Assembly (NCBI GenBank): GCA_049487715.1
Contig: CP150582.1
Location: forward strand, 372,001 to 436,000
DNA: 64,000 bases
Direction: 5' to 3'
Origin: Pycnococcus provasolii
Lineage: Eukaryota > Chlorophyta > Pseudoscourfieldiophyceae > Pseudoscourfieldiales
Position numbers and translations under genes: made by a program. Each line of letters starts with the position of its first letter. The stretch's first letter is position 1. Shown here in pieces: positions 37,997 through 48,093 of this stretch. A model generated the notes under the pieces. That model had not been told where the DNA came from, did no database searches, and was given only the letters and a program-made list of their open reading frames with translations.

Positions 37997-40900
37997 ATGG
38001 CAGCAGCTCGACGATCCTCCACCACCCATGATGGTGATGAGGAGTCCGGTGCGGTGGAAGCCAGTGCCGCTGCATCATCGCATCGCAGCATTATTTCAGA
38101 TATCGCGCGAGCCAGTATCGACATGATGCCGCGACCGATGATGGGAATGGCGGATACCCTAAGCGGCAGGTCGTATCAAAACCCAAATCAGAGCATACGT
38201 GCTGGGGAGGCTGGTCCATCGGCGCTGGATGTTGTGAGCGAGGGAACGGTACACGGAGGTGGAGCCTTCGGTGACGTCACCTGGCACAGCCTCGCAACGA
38301 TCGACGATGTTTGCAGCCATATGGGTATCACGAAAGACGGGCTCACGACGTCGGAAGCAGAAAATCGACTCCAGATTCACGGAGCCAATAAGCTCACGCC
38401 ACCGAAAAAAGAGTCGTTTCTGCACAAGCTCTTTCGGCACATGAACAGCATTCTCATCTACATTCTCATCGTGGCAGCTGTGCTTTCGCTGTACTTCGCC
38501 ATCAGCAAGGGACAGGAGGGCAAGGCTAACGAAAGCATTGACTCTTGGGCAGAGTTTGCGCTGATCGTGCTGGTGATCATCATCAACGTGGTGATTGGTC
38601 TCGTGCAGGAGGGAAGTGCAGAGAAGTCTGCCGAGGCGCTCAAGAGCATGCTGTCCGCCAAGGCGACTGCGCTGCGAGATGGCGAGCGCGTGAGTCTGGA
38701 GGCTGAACTTCTCGTGCCCGGGGATGTGATTTACCTGAAGAGCGGCGACCGCGTTCCCGCCGACTGCCGGCTATTTGACGTGCGCAAGATTCAAATACAG
38801 GAGGCGATGCTGACAGGAGAGTCGAACGATGTGAAAAAGAACACCGATGCTGTTGACGTGAACACCGGTCTTGCCGATCGCAAGTGCATCGCGTACAGCG
38901 CGACCACGGTGACGACTGGCGAGGCTGCCGGCGTGGTGATCGCGACGGGAGATAACGCGGAAATCGGGCGCATCAACAAACTCGTCAGCACCGTCGAGGA
39001 GACGCGCACGAACCTTCTCGTTCAGATGGACTACATCGGCCTCTGGATTTCGATCTTCGTTGGCGTCGTCGCGGTCGCAACGTTCCTGCTTGGATTCTTT
39101 GGCCCCTACTCGACTGTGTGGAGTGGGCTAGGCAAGACGGTGTGGCAGGAGGCTTTCAAGAACGCCATTGCCGTCGCGGTTGCCATCATCCCAGAAGGCT
39201 TGCCCGCGGTAGTGACCATCGCACTCGCGCTGGGTGTATCCGCCATGGCCAAGCAGAATGCCATCATTCGCAAACTGCCATGCGTGGAGACGCTCGGCAG
39301 CCTGACGGTGATAAACAGCGATAAGACGGGAACTCTGACGAAGAATGAAATGACAGTGGTGAAGATACAGACAGCCGCGAGTCTATTCCGCGTCACTGGC
39401 GTGGGATACGAGCCGAAGGGAGACTTTTTCGTGATGAGCAACAGCAGCAGCAGCAGCACCGGACCGTCGTCGGAGCCGGCGGCAGCCGACGAGAAACCCG
39501 TCTCAGAGCAACAGCATCACTTCATCAAGGAAATGCTTACGGTTGGAGCGCTGTGCAACAACTCCAATCTTGTGAAGAAGACTGTGACGGCGGGCAGAAA
39601 GGAGCGCTGGGAAGCTGCTGGCATGCCCACGGAAGTTGCGATCCTCACCGCGGCGAGGAAGGCTGGCATAGAGAGTCTGAAAGATCTGAACGAAGAGAGG
39701 CCAAAGCTGGGAGTCATTCCATTCGAATCGGAGCACAAGTTCATGGCCACGGTGCATAACGACGGCGGCTCAGGGCGCGTCATGATGATGAAGGGCGCGG
39801 CGGATCGCATGATTGACCTTTGCAAAACGCAGGTGATTGGAGATGACATGGCGACAGTTGGTGCCTTGGATCGCGACTTTTGGCAAAGCGCCGTCTCACG
39901 CATGGCATCTCAGGGGCTTCGTGTTCTAGCCCTGTGTACCGCGCCCATTCCAGCCAAAGACGACGTCACGGACTTGGAACCAAGTTACGTGACGAAGAAT
40001 AAGGGAAAGCTCACGTTCACCATGGTGGGGCTCGTGGCGATTCTCGATCCACCTCGTGACGAGTGCATCGACGCCATTAAGGAGGCGTCGACGGCTGGCA
40101 TCACGGTAAAAATGATTACGGGAGATCACGCGCAGACGGCTCTTTCCATCGGCCGCACGCTCGGCATCGCCGACGATGAGCACGACCAAGTTTACACCGG
40201 CCCACAGCTCGACATGATGACAGACGAGGAATTGAACGAGGTTGTGCTCAAGTGCAACGTCTTTGCGCGCGCTTCTCCGGAGAATAAGATCCAGATTGTG
40301 CAGGCGCTGCAGGTGAACCGCGAGATTGCGTCGATGACGGGCGACGGCGTGAACGACGCGCCTGCTCTGAAGGCTGCTAACATCGGCGTGGCGATGGGAA
40401 TTAATGGAACGGACGTCACGAAGGAGGTTGCTCAGATGGTGCTTGCGGATGACAACTTTGCCACGATCATCTCCGCAGTGCGCGAGGGCAGGAGGGTGTG
40501 GGACAATCTGCGCAAGATTCTCGTCTTCAACCTCCCGGTAAACTTGGCGCAGGGATTAACCGTCTTCTTCTCGATGGCCATCGAAGACCTGGGAGCCGTG
40601 CCATTGACTGCCATTCAGGTGCTCTACGTGAACATGATCACGTCCGTGACTATGGGTCTCATGCTCGCGGCGGAACCACCTGAGCCGATGGTGATGAACA
40701 AGCCACCTCGCATTCCCAACAAGAGGCTGTTAGGCAAGCTCGTGATGTGGCGCTGTCTGTTCGTGTCGACGATCATGATTGTGGGAATCATCGGAGTTTT
40801 CGTGTGGAACAAGTCGTGGCCCGAATCGTACGATCTCCAGCAGCGTCGTGGCGAGGCGTTCAGCGCGCTCATCTTCATGGAGGTTGGATACTCGTTCAAC

Positions 40901-41281
40901 TGCCGATTCCTCAAGTCGACGTCCATCTCACCTCGCATTCTTTTTGGGAACATGTGGGCATGGGTATCCGTCGCCGTCGTCACCGGTCTTCAGATTCTCG
41001 TGTTGTACTGTCCTGGGCTGAACACGCGCGTTTTCAACGTGAAGGGCATGGATGGATACCAGTGGATTCGCGTGTTGCTGATGATGCTTGCCGTGTTTCT
41101 GATTGTCGAGTTCTTGAAGGCATACGTCGATCCCATACTTTTCGTGCACTTCAAGAGGACGCTGAAGAAGAGCGGGAAGGCAATCAGGCGAGGCCTGAGC
41201 GCGAGGAAGCCGAGGAAGAATGATAAAAAGCCAAAAAAGGACAGCAGTGGTCAGGATCCATCCGGCGACTCGCAATGCTAA
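37997..41281 (+). CDS. Type II P-type cation ATPase with atypical M6 and phosphorylation-site residues
   Basis: The product is 1094 aa from ATG 37997, one exon. All P-ATPase elements are present: cation-ATPase N domain (about 100-165), TGES (273-276), PEGLP in M4 (399), phosphorylated Asp442 in NSDKTGTLT, TGDGVNDAPAL (Asp783), and a six-helix C-terminal domain with NMITSVTMGL in M6 (879 on). This is a type II pump moving Ca2+, Na+ or H+/K+ across the plasma membrane or endomembranes. Oddities: the residue two before Asp442 is Asn, not the usual Cys, and the M6 Asp that binds Ca2+ in SERCA is Ser883. The M6 pattern resembles bacterial/cyanobacterial relatives more than eukaryotic SERCA. The N- and C-terminal ends are charged; the C-terminus is Lys-rich. 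Confidence 0.88.
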   Translation: MAAARRSSTTHDGDEESGAVEASAAASSHRSIISDIARASIDMMPRPMMGMADTLSGRSYQNPNQSIRAGEAGPSALDVVSEGTVHGGGAFGDVTWHSLATIDDVCSHMGITKDGLTTSEAENRLQIHGANKLTPPKKESFLHKLFRHMNSILIYILIVAAVLSLYFAISKGQEGKANESIDSWAEFALIVLVIIINVVIGLVQEGSAEKSAEALKSMLSAKATALRDGERVSLEAELLVPGDVIYLKSGDRVPADCRLFDVRKIQIQEAMLTGESNDVKKNTDAVDVNTGLADRKCIAYSATTVTTGEAAGVVIATGDNAEIGRINKLVSTVEETRTNLLVQMDYIGLWISIFVGVVAVATFLLGFFGPYSTVWSGLGKTVWQEAFKNAIAVAVAIIPEGLPAVVTIALALGVSAMAKQNAIIRKLPCVETLGSLTVINSDKTGTLTKNEMTVVKIQTAASLFRVTGVGYEPKGDFFVMSNSSSSSTGPSSEPAAADEKPVSEQQHHFIKEMLTVGALCNNSNLVKKTVTAGRKERWEAAGMPTEVAILTAARKAGIESLKDLNEERPKLGVIPFESEHKFMATVHNDGGSGRVMMMKGAADRMIDLCKTQVIGDDMATVGALDRDFWQSAVSRMASQGLRVLALCTAPIPAKDDVTDLEPSYVTKNKGKLTFTMVGLVAILDPPRDECIDAIKEASTAGITVKMITGDHAQTALSIGRTLGIADDEHDQVYTGPQLDMMTDEELNEVVLKCNVFARASPENKIQIVQALQVNREIASMTGDGVNDAPALKAANIGVAMGINGTDVTKEVAQMVLADDNFATIISAVREGRRVWDNLRKILVFNLPVNLAQGLTVFFSMAIEDLGAVPLTAIQVLYVNMITSVTMGLMLAAEPPEPMVMNKPPRIPNKRLLGKLVMWRCLFVSTIMIVGIIGVFVWNKSWPESYDLQQRRGEAFSALIFMEVGYSFNCRFLKSTSISPRILFGNMWAWVSVAVVTGLQILVLYCPGLNTRVFNVKGMDGYQWIRVLLMMLAVFLIVEFLKAYVDPILFVHFKRTLKKSGKAIRRGLSARKPRKNDKKPKKDSSGQDPSGDSQC

Positions 41282-41476
41282 ACAACAACAACAACAACAG
41301 ACTTTCACTGAATCCATCCTCATCATTGAGTATCGAGTATCTCCGCTCTTGAAATGAATAAAGTTGTGTTGCCAGGCGTGATACGCATCTTATGTTGACG
41401 TGATGATGACAAAAGTTGAAAAATAATGATGAGAAAAACAGATTGTTGTAACAAGGAGCAAAGAGGTTGAATTCCG

Positions 41477-42583
41477 TTACACTTTTGGTAGTACAAAGTA
41501 TGGCGGTGTGCGTCGCAGCACGTGCCCACTCGCTGTATGGCATGCGGCAGATTCATGCAATGTGTGCAGCGCATCGCTCACGGGATGGCACAAGCCAGCA
41601 CACGTTGGCATATCATAGACAATCACGCTTGTTTCTGAGCACGTTTTTTCGCACATCCGTCGATCGTCGCCATGTCGCATGTTCATCGCCAGCATCCACA
41701 AGCCCAAGGTTGTGTCCTCGTTCGCCAGCAAACGCATCGGTAAGTCGAGTACCGCAAGCGCCGACAACGCATTGGCAGCGCGCATAGAGATAGCATATGC
41801 ACTCCCCCACGCATGAAGAAAGTACAGCTGCTGCGTGGACGGCGGCTGATTCGCGAACGCACCAGCACCGAGAAGCGCATGCTGTGGCTCATACCATCGC
41901 TGCCAAGGATCCGTGAAGATCTTTCCTGTCTTCATGCAACTGACGTAATCTTGACGATCTTCCTCCCATTGTCGAATCGCCTGCGGCAGGCGATCGACGT
42001 TCGCATACACGTCGTCATCGACCTTGATTACGTACAGAGCTTCAGGAAATAGCGAGCTGACTTTGTGGAAGAATTTGAGCGTCTTGCGTGGCAGCGCGTG
42101 ATAGTCTTCTACGTGCGCGAGTCGCAGGAAGCTTCCCGTCCGCTCCTCCTCGATATCAATGCGCCTCTCGATTCGTTCGTTTCTTGGCTCAGCCTGCTGT
42201 CCCAGTACGAACCGCATGATGATTCCATGCTTGTTGAACATTGCATCAATCGCCTCCTCGTTCGGCGGAAACCACGTCGAGCGTAGCGCATCCCTCCTAG
42301 TGAACGAATCGCGTTTTGGAGGCTGCTCCAAAAACGACGTGAATACCCCCACCACAGCGAGAATGTCTCTTTGGTGTTTTTTTAGACTGTTGTTGACCCT
42401 GGGATCGTGATGATAACGCTGCTCCTGTTGTTGTTGCTGCCCTACTAACCCTTGCTGACGATTTGCCACGCGAAACAGCAAGAGTAACCACGACATGAAT
42501 GCGAGCATTAGGAGAGCGACGACGGAAAGCGGCATGCGTGATGAATAGCCAGAAGAATGGCTTCTTCGTCGGTGGTCCACCAT
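41477..42583 (-). CDS. GT31 beta-1,3-galactosyltransferase-like protein
   Basis: The product is 368 aa from ATG 42583. It is a type II Golgi protein with a membrane segment at about 18-38 (LSVVALLMLAFMSWLLLLF), a Gln-rich stem, then a GT31 domain: ILAVVGVFTSF, RRDALRSTWFPP (family R-x-x-x-R-x-T-W), FVLGQ, ALYVIKVDDDVYANVD (DDD at 189-191, metal/UDP-sugar site), YAISMRAANAL and the acidic NEDTTLGLWML (E-D catalytic region). GT31 enzymes add galactose or GlcNAc in beta-1,3 linkage to glycoproteins such as arabinogalactan proteins in plants. The acceptor is unknown. It converges with the ATPase gene. Confidence 0.85.
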   Translation of the reverse strand: MVDHRRRSHSSGYSSRMPLSVVALLMLAFMSWLLLLFRVANRQQGLVGQQQQQEQRYHHDPRVNNSLKKHQRDILAVVGVFTSFLEQPPKRDSFTRRDALRSTWFPPNEEAIDAMFNKHGIIMRFVLGQQAEPRNERIERRIDIEEERTGSFLRLAHVEDYHALPRKTLKFFHKVSSLFPEALYVIKVDDDVYANVDRLPQAIRQWEEDRQDYVSCMKTGKIFTDPWQRWYEPQHALLGAGAFANQPPSTQQLYFLHAWGSAYAISMRAANALSALAVLDLPMRLLANEDTTLGLWMLAMNMRHGDDRRMCEKTCSETSVIVYDMPTCAGLCHPVSDALHTLHESAACHTASGHVLRRTPPYFVLPKV

Positions 42584-43630
42584 GCAGGATTTGCGATCGA
42601 TCTATGGCGGCGCGTGACCCGATGATGGAATATGGATCATGCCACGATGCCGCAATTTGGTTGTCACGCAATGTCACGCTGGTTTTACTACTCTCAAGGG
42701 ATCCGTCGTAGGACAAGATATTGTGTCGAGCTTTTTTGGGTGGGGGGGGAGGGAAAAACAAGGGGAGGACTTTTGGGATCCCGCTCGAGCACGCCTCTGT
42801 GTAAGAACTACATCCATGGCGGCGTTGCCTTTCGTGCCTGTTATGTTGCTCCCCGTTTTTCCCGGATCGCACGATTTCTTCAATTCGCCGCCGGCCCGCC
42901 GCGGCGCCGCCCGTCGCAAAAGCTGTTCACCATCGCACCAGAGAGAGACTCGCATGACGACCATCATCATCAATCAAGCAAAAGAACGGTCACGTGAGCG
43001 TCGTGCCACGCGCGGTCGTACCGTGGAGGAGGATGCCTGTTGGCGCATACAAAACCAACAACATGCCGGAGACGCAAGCAACGGTGACGCGCAAGCACAG
43101 CATGATCATAATGAGGAATCTCCCACCTACTGATGTTCAATGTATGGCGCTCAGGCTAATGAAACCTCTTGGTGACGACGACAAGTGGGGACTACGGCAG
43201 CTTCGCGCCCATCGCGTACATGCTCAAAACACGGGAGAAGGTGCGCGTTGGGCGGCGTTGGCAAGCGCCACAGCAAGACTGGGCATGTGTATTTTGTTGC
43301 TGTGGAAAAGGATGGTGTGGCGGGCTGGCGGCAGTGACGGCGTGATGTGGAGAATCAGGAGCCTTGAGCTGTTTTCCGTCGTCTGACGCAAGGAAGGTGC
43401 GCTCCCATGTTGCTGCCAATATCTCAGCTCGCTTTTGAACTTCGCGAGTGAATAGCGGGTTCTCTTTTCCTGCGAGTTTGCGTGAGTGTGGAAACGTGGG
43501 GTCGCCTTCAACTTCGGCAGTCAATTTCGGTTGTCACGAGATTTTTTCCCTGAACAGGTTGGTTCTTCGATCCCCTAAAAAAAGTAACCCTCCCCGATCG
43601 CAATTATTCCTCGAGCTGCGACATCCGTCC
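42584..43630. other. Divergent intergenic region, about 1 kb
   Basis: It lies between the starts of the GT31 and permease genes. Several open frames exist on both strands, but none has recognisable protein character. It presumably holds two promoters. Confidence 0.5.
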
Positions 43631-45139
43631 ATGCCGGCGTCGCAGCAGCGGCGCGCGCTCACGCTCGTTCCGCTCGTCGCCATCGTGTACCACGAGGTGA
43701 GTGGAGGGCCGTTCGGTGTCGAGACGTGCGTATCTGCAGCAGGACCATTCCTGACGCTCGTCGGCTTCGCCACCTTCCCGCTCATTTGGAGCGTGCCTGA
43801 GGCGATCATCACCGCGGAGCTATGCAGTCTCTTCCCAGAAAATAGCGGGTACGTGGCGTGGTCCACCGCGGCGTTCGGACGACGCGTTGGGTGGGTCCAG
43901 GGAGCGCTGTCGTGGTTCAGCGGCGTGGCGGACAATGCGCTGTATCCCGTGCTCCTCGCGGCTTACGCGCAGAACGCGGCGCCAGAACTCTTTGACAAAG
44001 ACGGGTACACGCGAGCGGCGTTCGTGATAGCTGTGACGTTCGCGTTAACCGCGGTCAACTTTCGAGGCATCGAGTGCGTCGGTATTGCGGCTGTGGTGGT
44101 CGCCGTGGTTGCGCTCGTGCCTTTCGTTGCGTTTTGCATCGTGGGAATTTTCCACGGCAGTCTCTCACCCTCGAACTGGTTGTTGGATCGTCACGGGGAG
44201 CCTTTCGAGCTGCGCGCCGCCTCGTTTGAAGACGTACGGTGGCGGCCGTATCTCTCTGTACTGTTTTGGAACTTGAACTACTGGGACAGTGTGAGTACGC
44301 TAGCTGGCGAGGTGTCCGAGCCGGGTAAGACGTTTCCACGTGCGCTTTCGTACGCCCTTCTGCTCGTGTACGCGACGTATCTTCTGCCTCTGCTCGTCGG
44401 TATTGGCGTTTCCGCAGGTTCGGAGGAGGAGATCTCCCGCTGGAAGGAGGGCTACTTCGCGTCGATCGCGAAAGAATTGGGCGGATGGGCGTTGACGAGC
44501 GCGCTTCTGGTTGCGTCGGTTGCGTCCAACGCCGCCCAGTTCATCACGGAAATGTCGAGTGATAGCTACCAGCTTGCGGGCATGGCTGAGCGCGGCATGC
44601 TTCCTCGCATTTTCGCCGCACGGTCACGATACGACACGCCTTACGTCGGCATCATTGCGAGTGCGAGCGGCATTATCCTACTCGGATTCTTCGACTTCAC
44701 AAGTGTCGTCGATATGCTGAATTTGCTGTACGTTGGCTCAATTGTCGTGGAGTTTGCCGCGTGGCTCGTTTTGAGAAGAAGGCACTTAAGAGACGAGCAC
44801 TCCGCCTCTGTGTTTCGGATCAAGGCGTCCACCCCAGTATGCGTGTTGATGTTGACGCCTGCATTTTTTGCCATGGGTCTCGTCACGTACTTCTCATCCA
44901 TCATCACGAAGATTGTTCTGATCGTTGCCATTCTCGTTGCTCTTTCACTTTACGAGGTGCAGAAGTGGAGCGTCGGTGTTGACAATTCTGCTCCGGACGA
45001 CGACGACGACGACGACGACGCGAGGCCGCGCGAGGCATCGCCTCTGCTAAGAAGTTCTGAAGGAGGAGGAGAGAGGAGGAGGAGATGCAACTGCTACTAC
45101 TTCTGTGTGACATCATGTAAACTATCCTTGATAGATTAA
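43631..45139 (+). CDS. Polyamine/amino-acid permease, plant PUT (LAT) type
   Basis: The product is 502 aa from ATG 43631 (MPASQQRRALTLVPLVAIVY); upstream open codons lack an ATG. The APC-superfamily fold has about 12 membrane segments. The sequence matches plant polyamine:H+ symporters (PUT/RMV1/LAT): VYHEVSGGPFGVETCV, FPLIWSVPEAIITAEL, FPENSGYVAWSTAAFG, GVADNALYPVLL and FWNLNYWDSVSTLAGEV. These carry polyamines (or amino acids, paraquat) across plasma membrane or Golgi/plastid envelope. The hydrophilic C-terminus has an Asp run and a basic GGGERRRRC segment. Single exon. Confidence 0.87.
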   Translation: MPASQQRRALTLVPLVAIVYHEVSGGPFGVETCVSAAGPFLTLVGFATFPLIWSVPEAIITAELCSLFPENSGYVAWSTAAFGRRVGWVQGALSWFSGVADNALYPVLLAAYAQNAAPELFDKDGYTRAAFVIAVTFALTAVNFRGIECVGIAAVVVAVVALVPFVAFCIVGIFHGSLSPSNWLLDRHGEPFELRAASFEDVRWRPYLSVLFWNLNYWDSVSTLAGEVSEPGKTFPRALSYALLLVYATYLLPLLVGIGVSAGSEEEISRWKEGYFASIAKELGGWALTSALLVASVASNAAQFITEMSSDSYQLAGMAERGMLPRIFAARSRYDTPYVGIIASASGIILLGFFDFTSVVDMLNLLYVGSIVVEFAAWLVLRRRHLRDEHSASVFRIKASTPVCVLMLTPAFFAMGLVTYFSSIITKIVLIVAILVALSLYEVQKWSVGVDNSAPDDDDDDDDARPREASPLLRSSEGGGERRRRCNCYYFCVTSCKLSLID

Positions 45140-45431
45140 TAAATACTGCTGTAACATAGATAGCAATACAAGAACCCTGAAGTCCCTCTTTCTTTGGAAA
45201 TCTTCCACCACCACCTCCTTCCGTCCTTCGGCACCCCCAACATCGCGAAGAAAAATTGACGACGTCGATGGCAGGCAATGGCATGTGCCATCGCGAGAGG
45301 TGAGCGCTGCAACCCCGACGCTCTTGTGATGTCGTCCGACGCTCCTGAGATATCGTCCGGTAGTGGTGGAGGAGGTGGAGGAGGAGATGATGATGCGCCT
45401 GATGCTCCTCCTAATGATGCGTCTTTTGCTC

Positions 45432-45658
45432 CTATTGTTGTTGTTTCTGCAGGAGCTCGGTGAGCTCTGTTCTTTCAGGGAGCGCCTCCTTCAGGGCCGC
45501 CTTCACACCCAACGTTTTCGTCGTGCCGTCCGGCATACGCCTTTTTTCGGCACAATCGCATAATCATCAGCTTTACCTTTCGACTTTGGACAGCGTGACA
45601 CCGTGAGCGTGAGTTTATTTGCGTACTCGTGCAAGTAGTCCACGACGGGCTCATCCAT
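45432..45658 (-). CDS. Small protein gene with apparent one-base frame break
   Basis: ATG 45658 opens MDEPVVDYLHEYANKLTLTV, then SRCPKSKGKADDYAIVPKK, and the frame hits a stop at about 45503. One frame over, immediately after a run of six A, the sequence continues RMPDGTTKTLGVKAALKEAL, then PERTELTELLQKQQQ and stops at 45432. Adding one A to the run joins the two into a coherent basic/helical protein of about 75 aa. I do not recognise the family. It could be a real small gene with an assembly error, or a decaying one. A further exon upstream cannot be excluded, since the first frame is open to 46150. Confidence 0.42.
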
Positions 45659-46426
45659 TATTGTTGTAGGTGACCGGGTTGCCCCCCCCCTCACGTCAAT
45701 ACTTGGTAAACTTGGTAAACACTGTGTTACAAGTTGAGTGGGAGTTGCATTGTGCCGAAGCACTGCATTGTGCACCCACGCGTCCGTGTACGTACTGCAG
45801 TCCAGGGCAGGGCACTTTGGTGCAGCATCCTGTTGGCGTTCAACCCGTGTAATCCTCTCCGAATGGGCCGTAATGGTAATCGGCGGCAAGTTGCACTTCC
45901 AAACCGACCTTGCCGCCGCCCGCAGTAAGGAAAGATTGGCACACACACACCTTATGCAAAACGCTTTGGAACCGCGAAGTGTTGCACGAGTACGAGTGTA
46001 CGACCGCCGACCGACCGTCGACCGGGATCCCCAACCAAGCGCCTTTCCCCCTAACCCTAACCCTAACCCGTTCCCCTTCTGAGTTCCGGGAAATATTGTA
46101 ATAAAGCGTCTACGTGGCATATGTTCCCCGCCCGCCCGCCAAATGTTCATTCATCCTCCCAAGACAAGACAAGCGCGAATCATTCCGTCAGTCCGAACTA
46201 CGATCGAGTTCGCGTCTGTGTATTCGTGTGTTCGTGCTCCGCGTGCCTCTGCTCCTCCTCATACTCTGCGTCGCTTCTTGCTTGCTGGTGTCCCTTGCTC
46301 AATGGGTCTAGGTTGGTCTGTGCTGGGTTGGGGTCGCGGGTTCGGCTGGGTTCCGGCGCTGCATCTGCGGCTTCACCCGCGCCGCCTTTACCGGGCAGAC
46401 ATATTCGCGGACCGAGAAGCAGGGAC
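45659..46426. other. Intergenic with telomere-like tract
   Basis: It holds three CCCTAA units at 46048-46068. Plus-strand codons from ATG 46121 are in frame with the PIMT gene and could encode an N-terminal extension. Confidence 0.5.
46048..46068 (-). repeat. Interstitial telomere-like array (CCCTAA)3
   Basis: Three perfect CCCTAA units followed by CCC can be read directly. Confidence 0.85.
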
Positions 46427-47128
46427 ATGTCCTGGCGCAGCCACGGAACGTCGAACGACACGATGGTGGACGCGCTGGAGCGAAACGGCATCGTCAAAAC
46501 CAAGCAAGTCGCGGACGCCATGCGCGCCGTCGACCGCGGCCTGTTCGTGCGTGAGAAGGGAATGGAGTACGCGGACACACCAACCCCCATCGGACACAAC
46601 GCCACAATCAGCGCGCCGCACATGCACGCGTACTGCCTCGAGTTTCTCAAGGACCACCTCAAGCCAGGAGCACGCGTGCTCGACGTCGGAAGTGGCACCG
46701 GGTATCTCACCGCGTGCTTCGCTCACATGGTGTGCAACAACACCAGCGAAGGCGTGGCGGTGGGTATCGAACACATACCTGAGCTTACCGCGCGTGCCAT
46801 CACAGACGTGCAGCGCAGTTCGCCTTCGTGCGCCAACTGGATGAACGAAGGACGTCTTGTGCTCATCACAGGCGACGGACGCGAAGGGTACGCGTCCAAG
46901 GGACCTTACGACGCGATTCACGTCGGCGCGGCGGCACCGACAACACCCGAGGCGCTCATCCAGCAGCTCGCTCCTGGCGGACGCATGATGATTCCCGTCG
47001 GCACGTTCGACCAAAGCCTAGACTGCTACGACAAGGGCCAAGATGGCAAGGTGACACTTCGCCACGCGATGGGTGTGCGGTACGTACCTCTGACGTCGAA
47101 ACAGGAGCAAATTTCGGGTTACCGCTGA
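46427..47128 (+). CDS. PCMT: Protein-L-isoaspartate O-methyltransferase
   Basis: The product is 233 aa from ATG 46427 (MSWRSHGTSNDTMVDALERN), which matches the start of animal and plant PIMTs. The frame is open back to ATG 46121, giving a 335-aa form with a hydrophobic/Arg-Ser leader that could be an organelle or secretory signal. SAM motif I is RVLDVGSGTGYLT (about residues 83-95), preceded by the PIMT-specific TPIGHNATISAPHMHAYCLE, and followed by VAVGIEH, LITGDGREGY, YDAIHVGAAAPTTPEALIQQ and LAPGGRMMIPVG. The enzyme repairs isoaspartyl residues in aged proteins using S-adenosylmethionine. Single exon, normal length. Confidence 0.92.
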   Translation: MSWRSHGTSNDTMVDALERNGIVKTKQVADAMRAVDRGLFVREKGMEYADTPTPIGHNATISAPHMHAYCLEFLKDHLKPGARVLDVGSGTGYLTACFAHMVCNNTSEGVAVGIEHIPELTARAITDVQRSSPSCANWMNEGRLVLITGDGREGYASKGPYDAIHVGAAAPTTPEALIQQLAPGGRMMIPVGTFDQSLDCYDKGQDGKVTLRHAMGVRYVPLTSKQEQISGYR

Positions 47129-47364
47129 GTCGAGTCAAGCGCAGAAAAGAAAAGAAAGGAACCGCAAAAGCAGCAGAAGAAGAAGCATCTTTTTGAAAAC
47201 CTTGTTGCCACAACACACACACACACACACACAACGTGTACCTGACGCAGGGCGGCTCTGCTGTAAATGTTCAAAACAAAATTGTTTTTTTTCGTTCATG
47301 TTGTTTATTACAGACGTTTGCCAAAAAAAAATGGTGAAAGGAATCGAAATATATGTTCGTCCGG

Positions 47365-47824
47365 TCAAAAAGCCTTTGTCATCCAAGCCGAGCACCTGTC
47401 CTGTGTTGATACGTTTCGCAGCGAGTAGTTCTTGACGTTCGAGAAGTCTGGAAACTTGTTGTGGTTTGTGCGCTGCGTGCAATGAGCGGATATCTGGCTG
47501 TGAGCTGTGTCGTCGAGTTCGAGCTCCTGGGTGTTGATGGTGTCGTCCGTGTATAGTTCACTTGACACTTCTGATGCGGTGGTGGGTACGATGTTGTTTT
47601 TGTTCGCCATCATCACGACTTGTTGTTGTTGTAGTTGCTGCTGTTGTTGTTGCTGTTGTTGGTTGGTGGTGAGGTGCCTCATGACGAAGTCCTGCTCGAT
47701 CTCGTCAAGGAATTGCGCGTGTTCGTGTTGACTCCACGCCATCCACGGCGGAGTCACATGTGCATGTGCGTGTGCGTGTGCGTGTGCGTGTGCGTGCGGG
47801 GGTATGACTTGCAGAGGCACGCGG

Positions 47825-47859
<35 letters not shown>

Positions 47860-48093
47860 ACCACCTGGCAACAAGAGATTGGCGTTTTGATGCCCATGAA
47901 GTGTATTCTGCAGCAGGTGCTGCTGTGCGTGTGCATCTGAAGCTGTGCGTCCGGAGCACACAGGAGGCTCCTCTTCTTCTTCATCCTGACATTTCTCGAC
48001 ATGCATTATCGTCGTGCGAATGTCGCCTCCTAAAGCGCGCATGCCGCTTCCACCTGCTGCAGCTCCTCCCAAGGAATCATTAAGAGCAGCCAT
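47365..48093 (-). CDS. Gln/His-Ala-rich low-complexity protein
   Basis: The product is 242 aa from ATG 48093 (MAALNDSLGGAAAGGS). It contains poly-Gln tracts (about residues 85 and 150), a (His-Ala)n tract encoded by a GCRTGTG-type repeat (about 102-113), and between them PPWMAWSQHEHAQFLDEIEQ. That short segment resembles the first helix of Myb/SANT domains (W...EH..FL..I), but the rest of such a domain is absent, so the resemblance is weak. The C-terminus is polar (NHNKFPDFSNVKNYSLRNVS). Probably a nuclear regulatory-type protein; function unknown. Confidence 0.5.

Noticed and set aside
47754-48002. Minus-strand frame of Ser and His-Thr repeats and plus-strand Cys-Val frames
   Set aside because: Other readings of the CAG and GTGTGC repeats in the Gln/His-rich gene.
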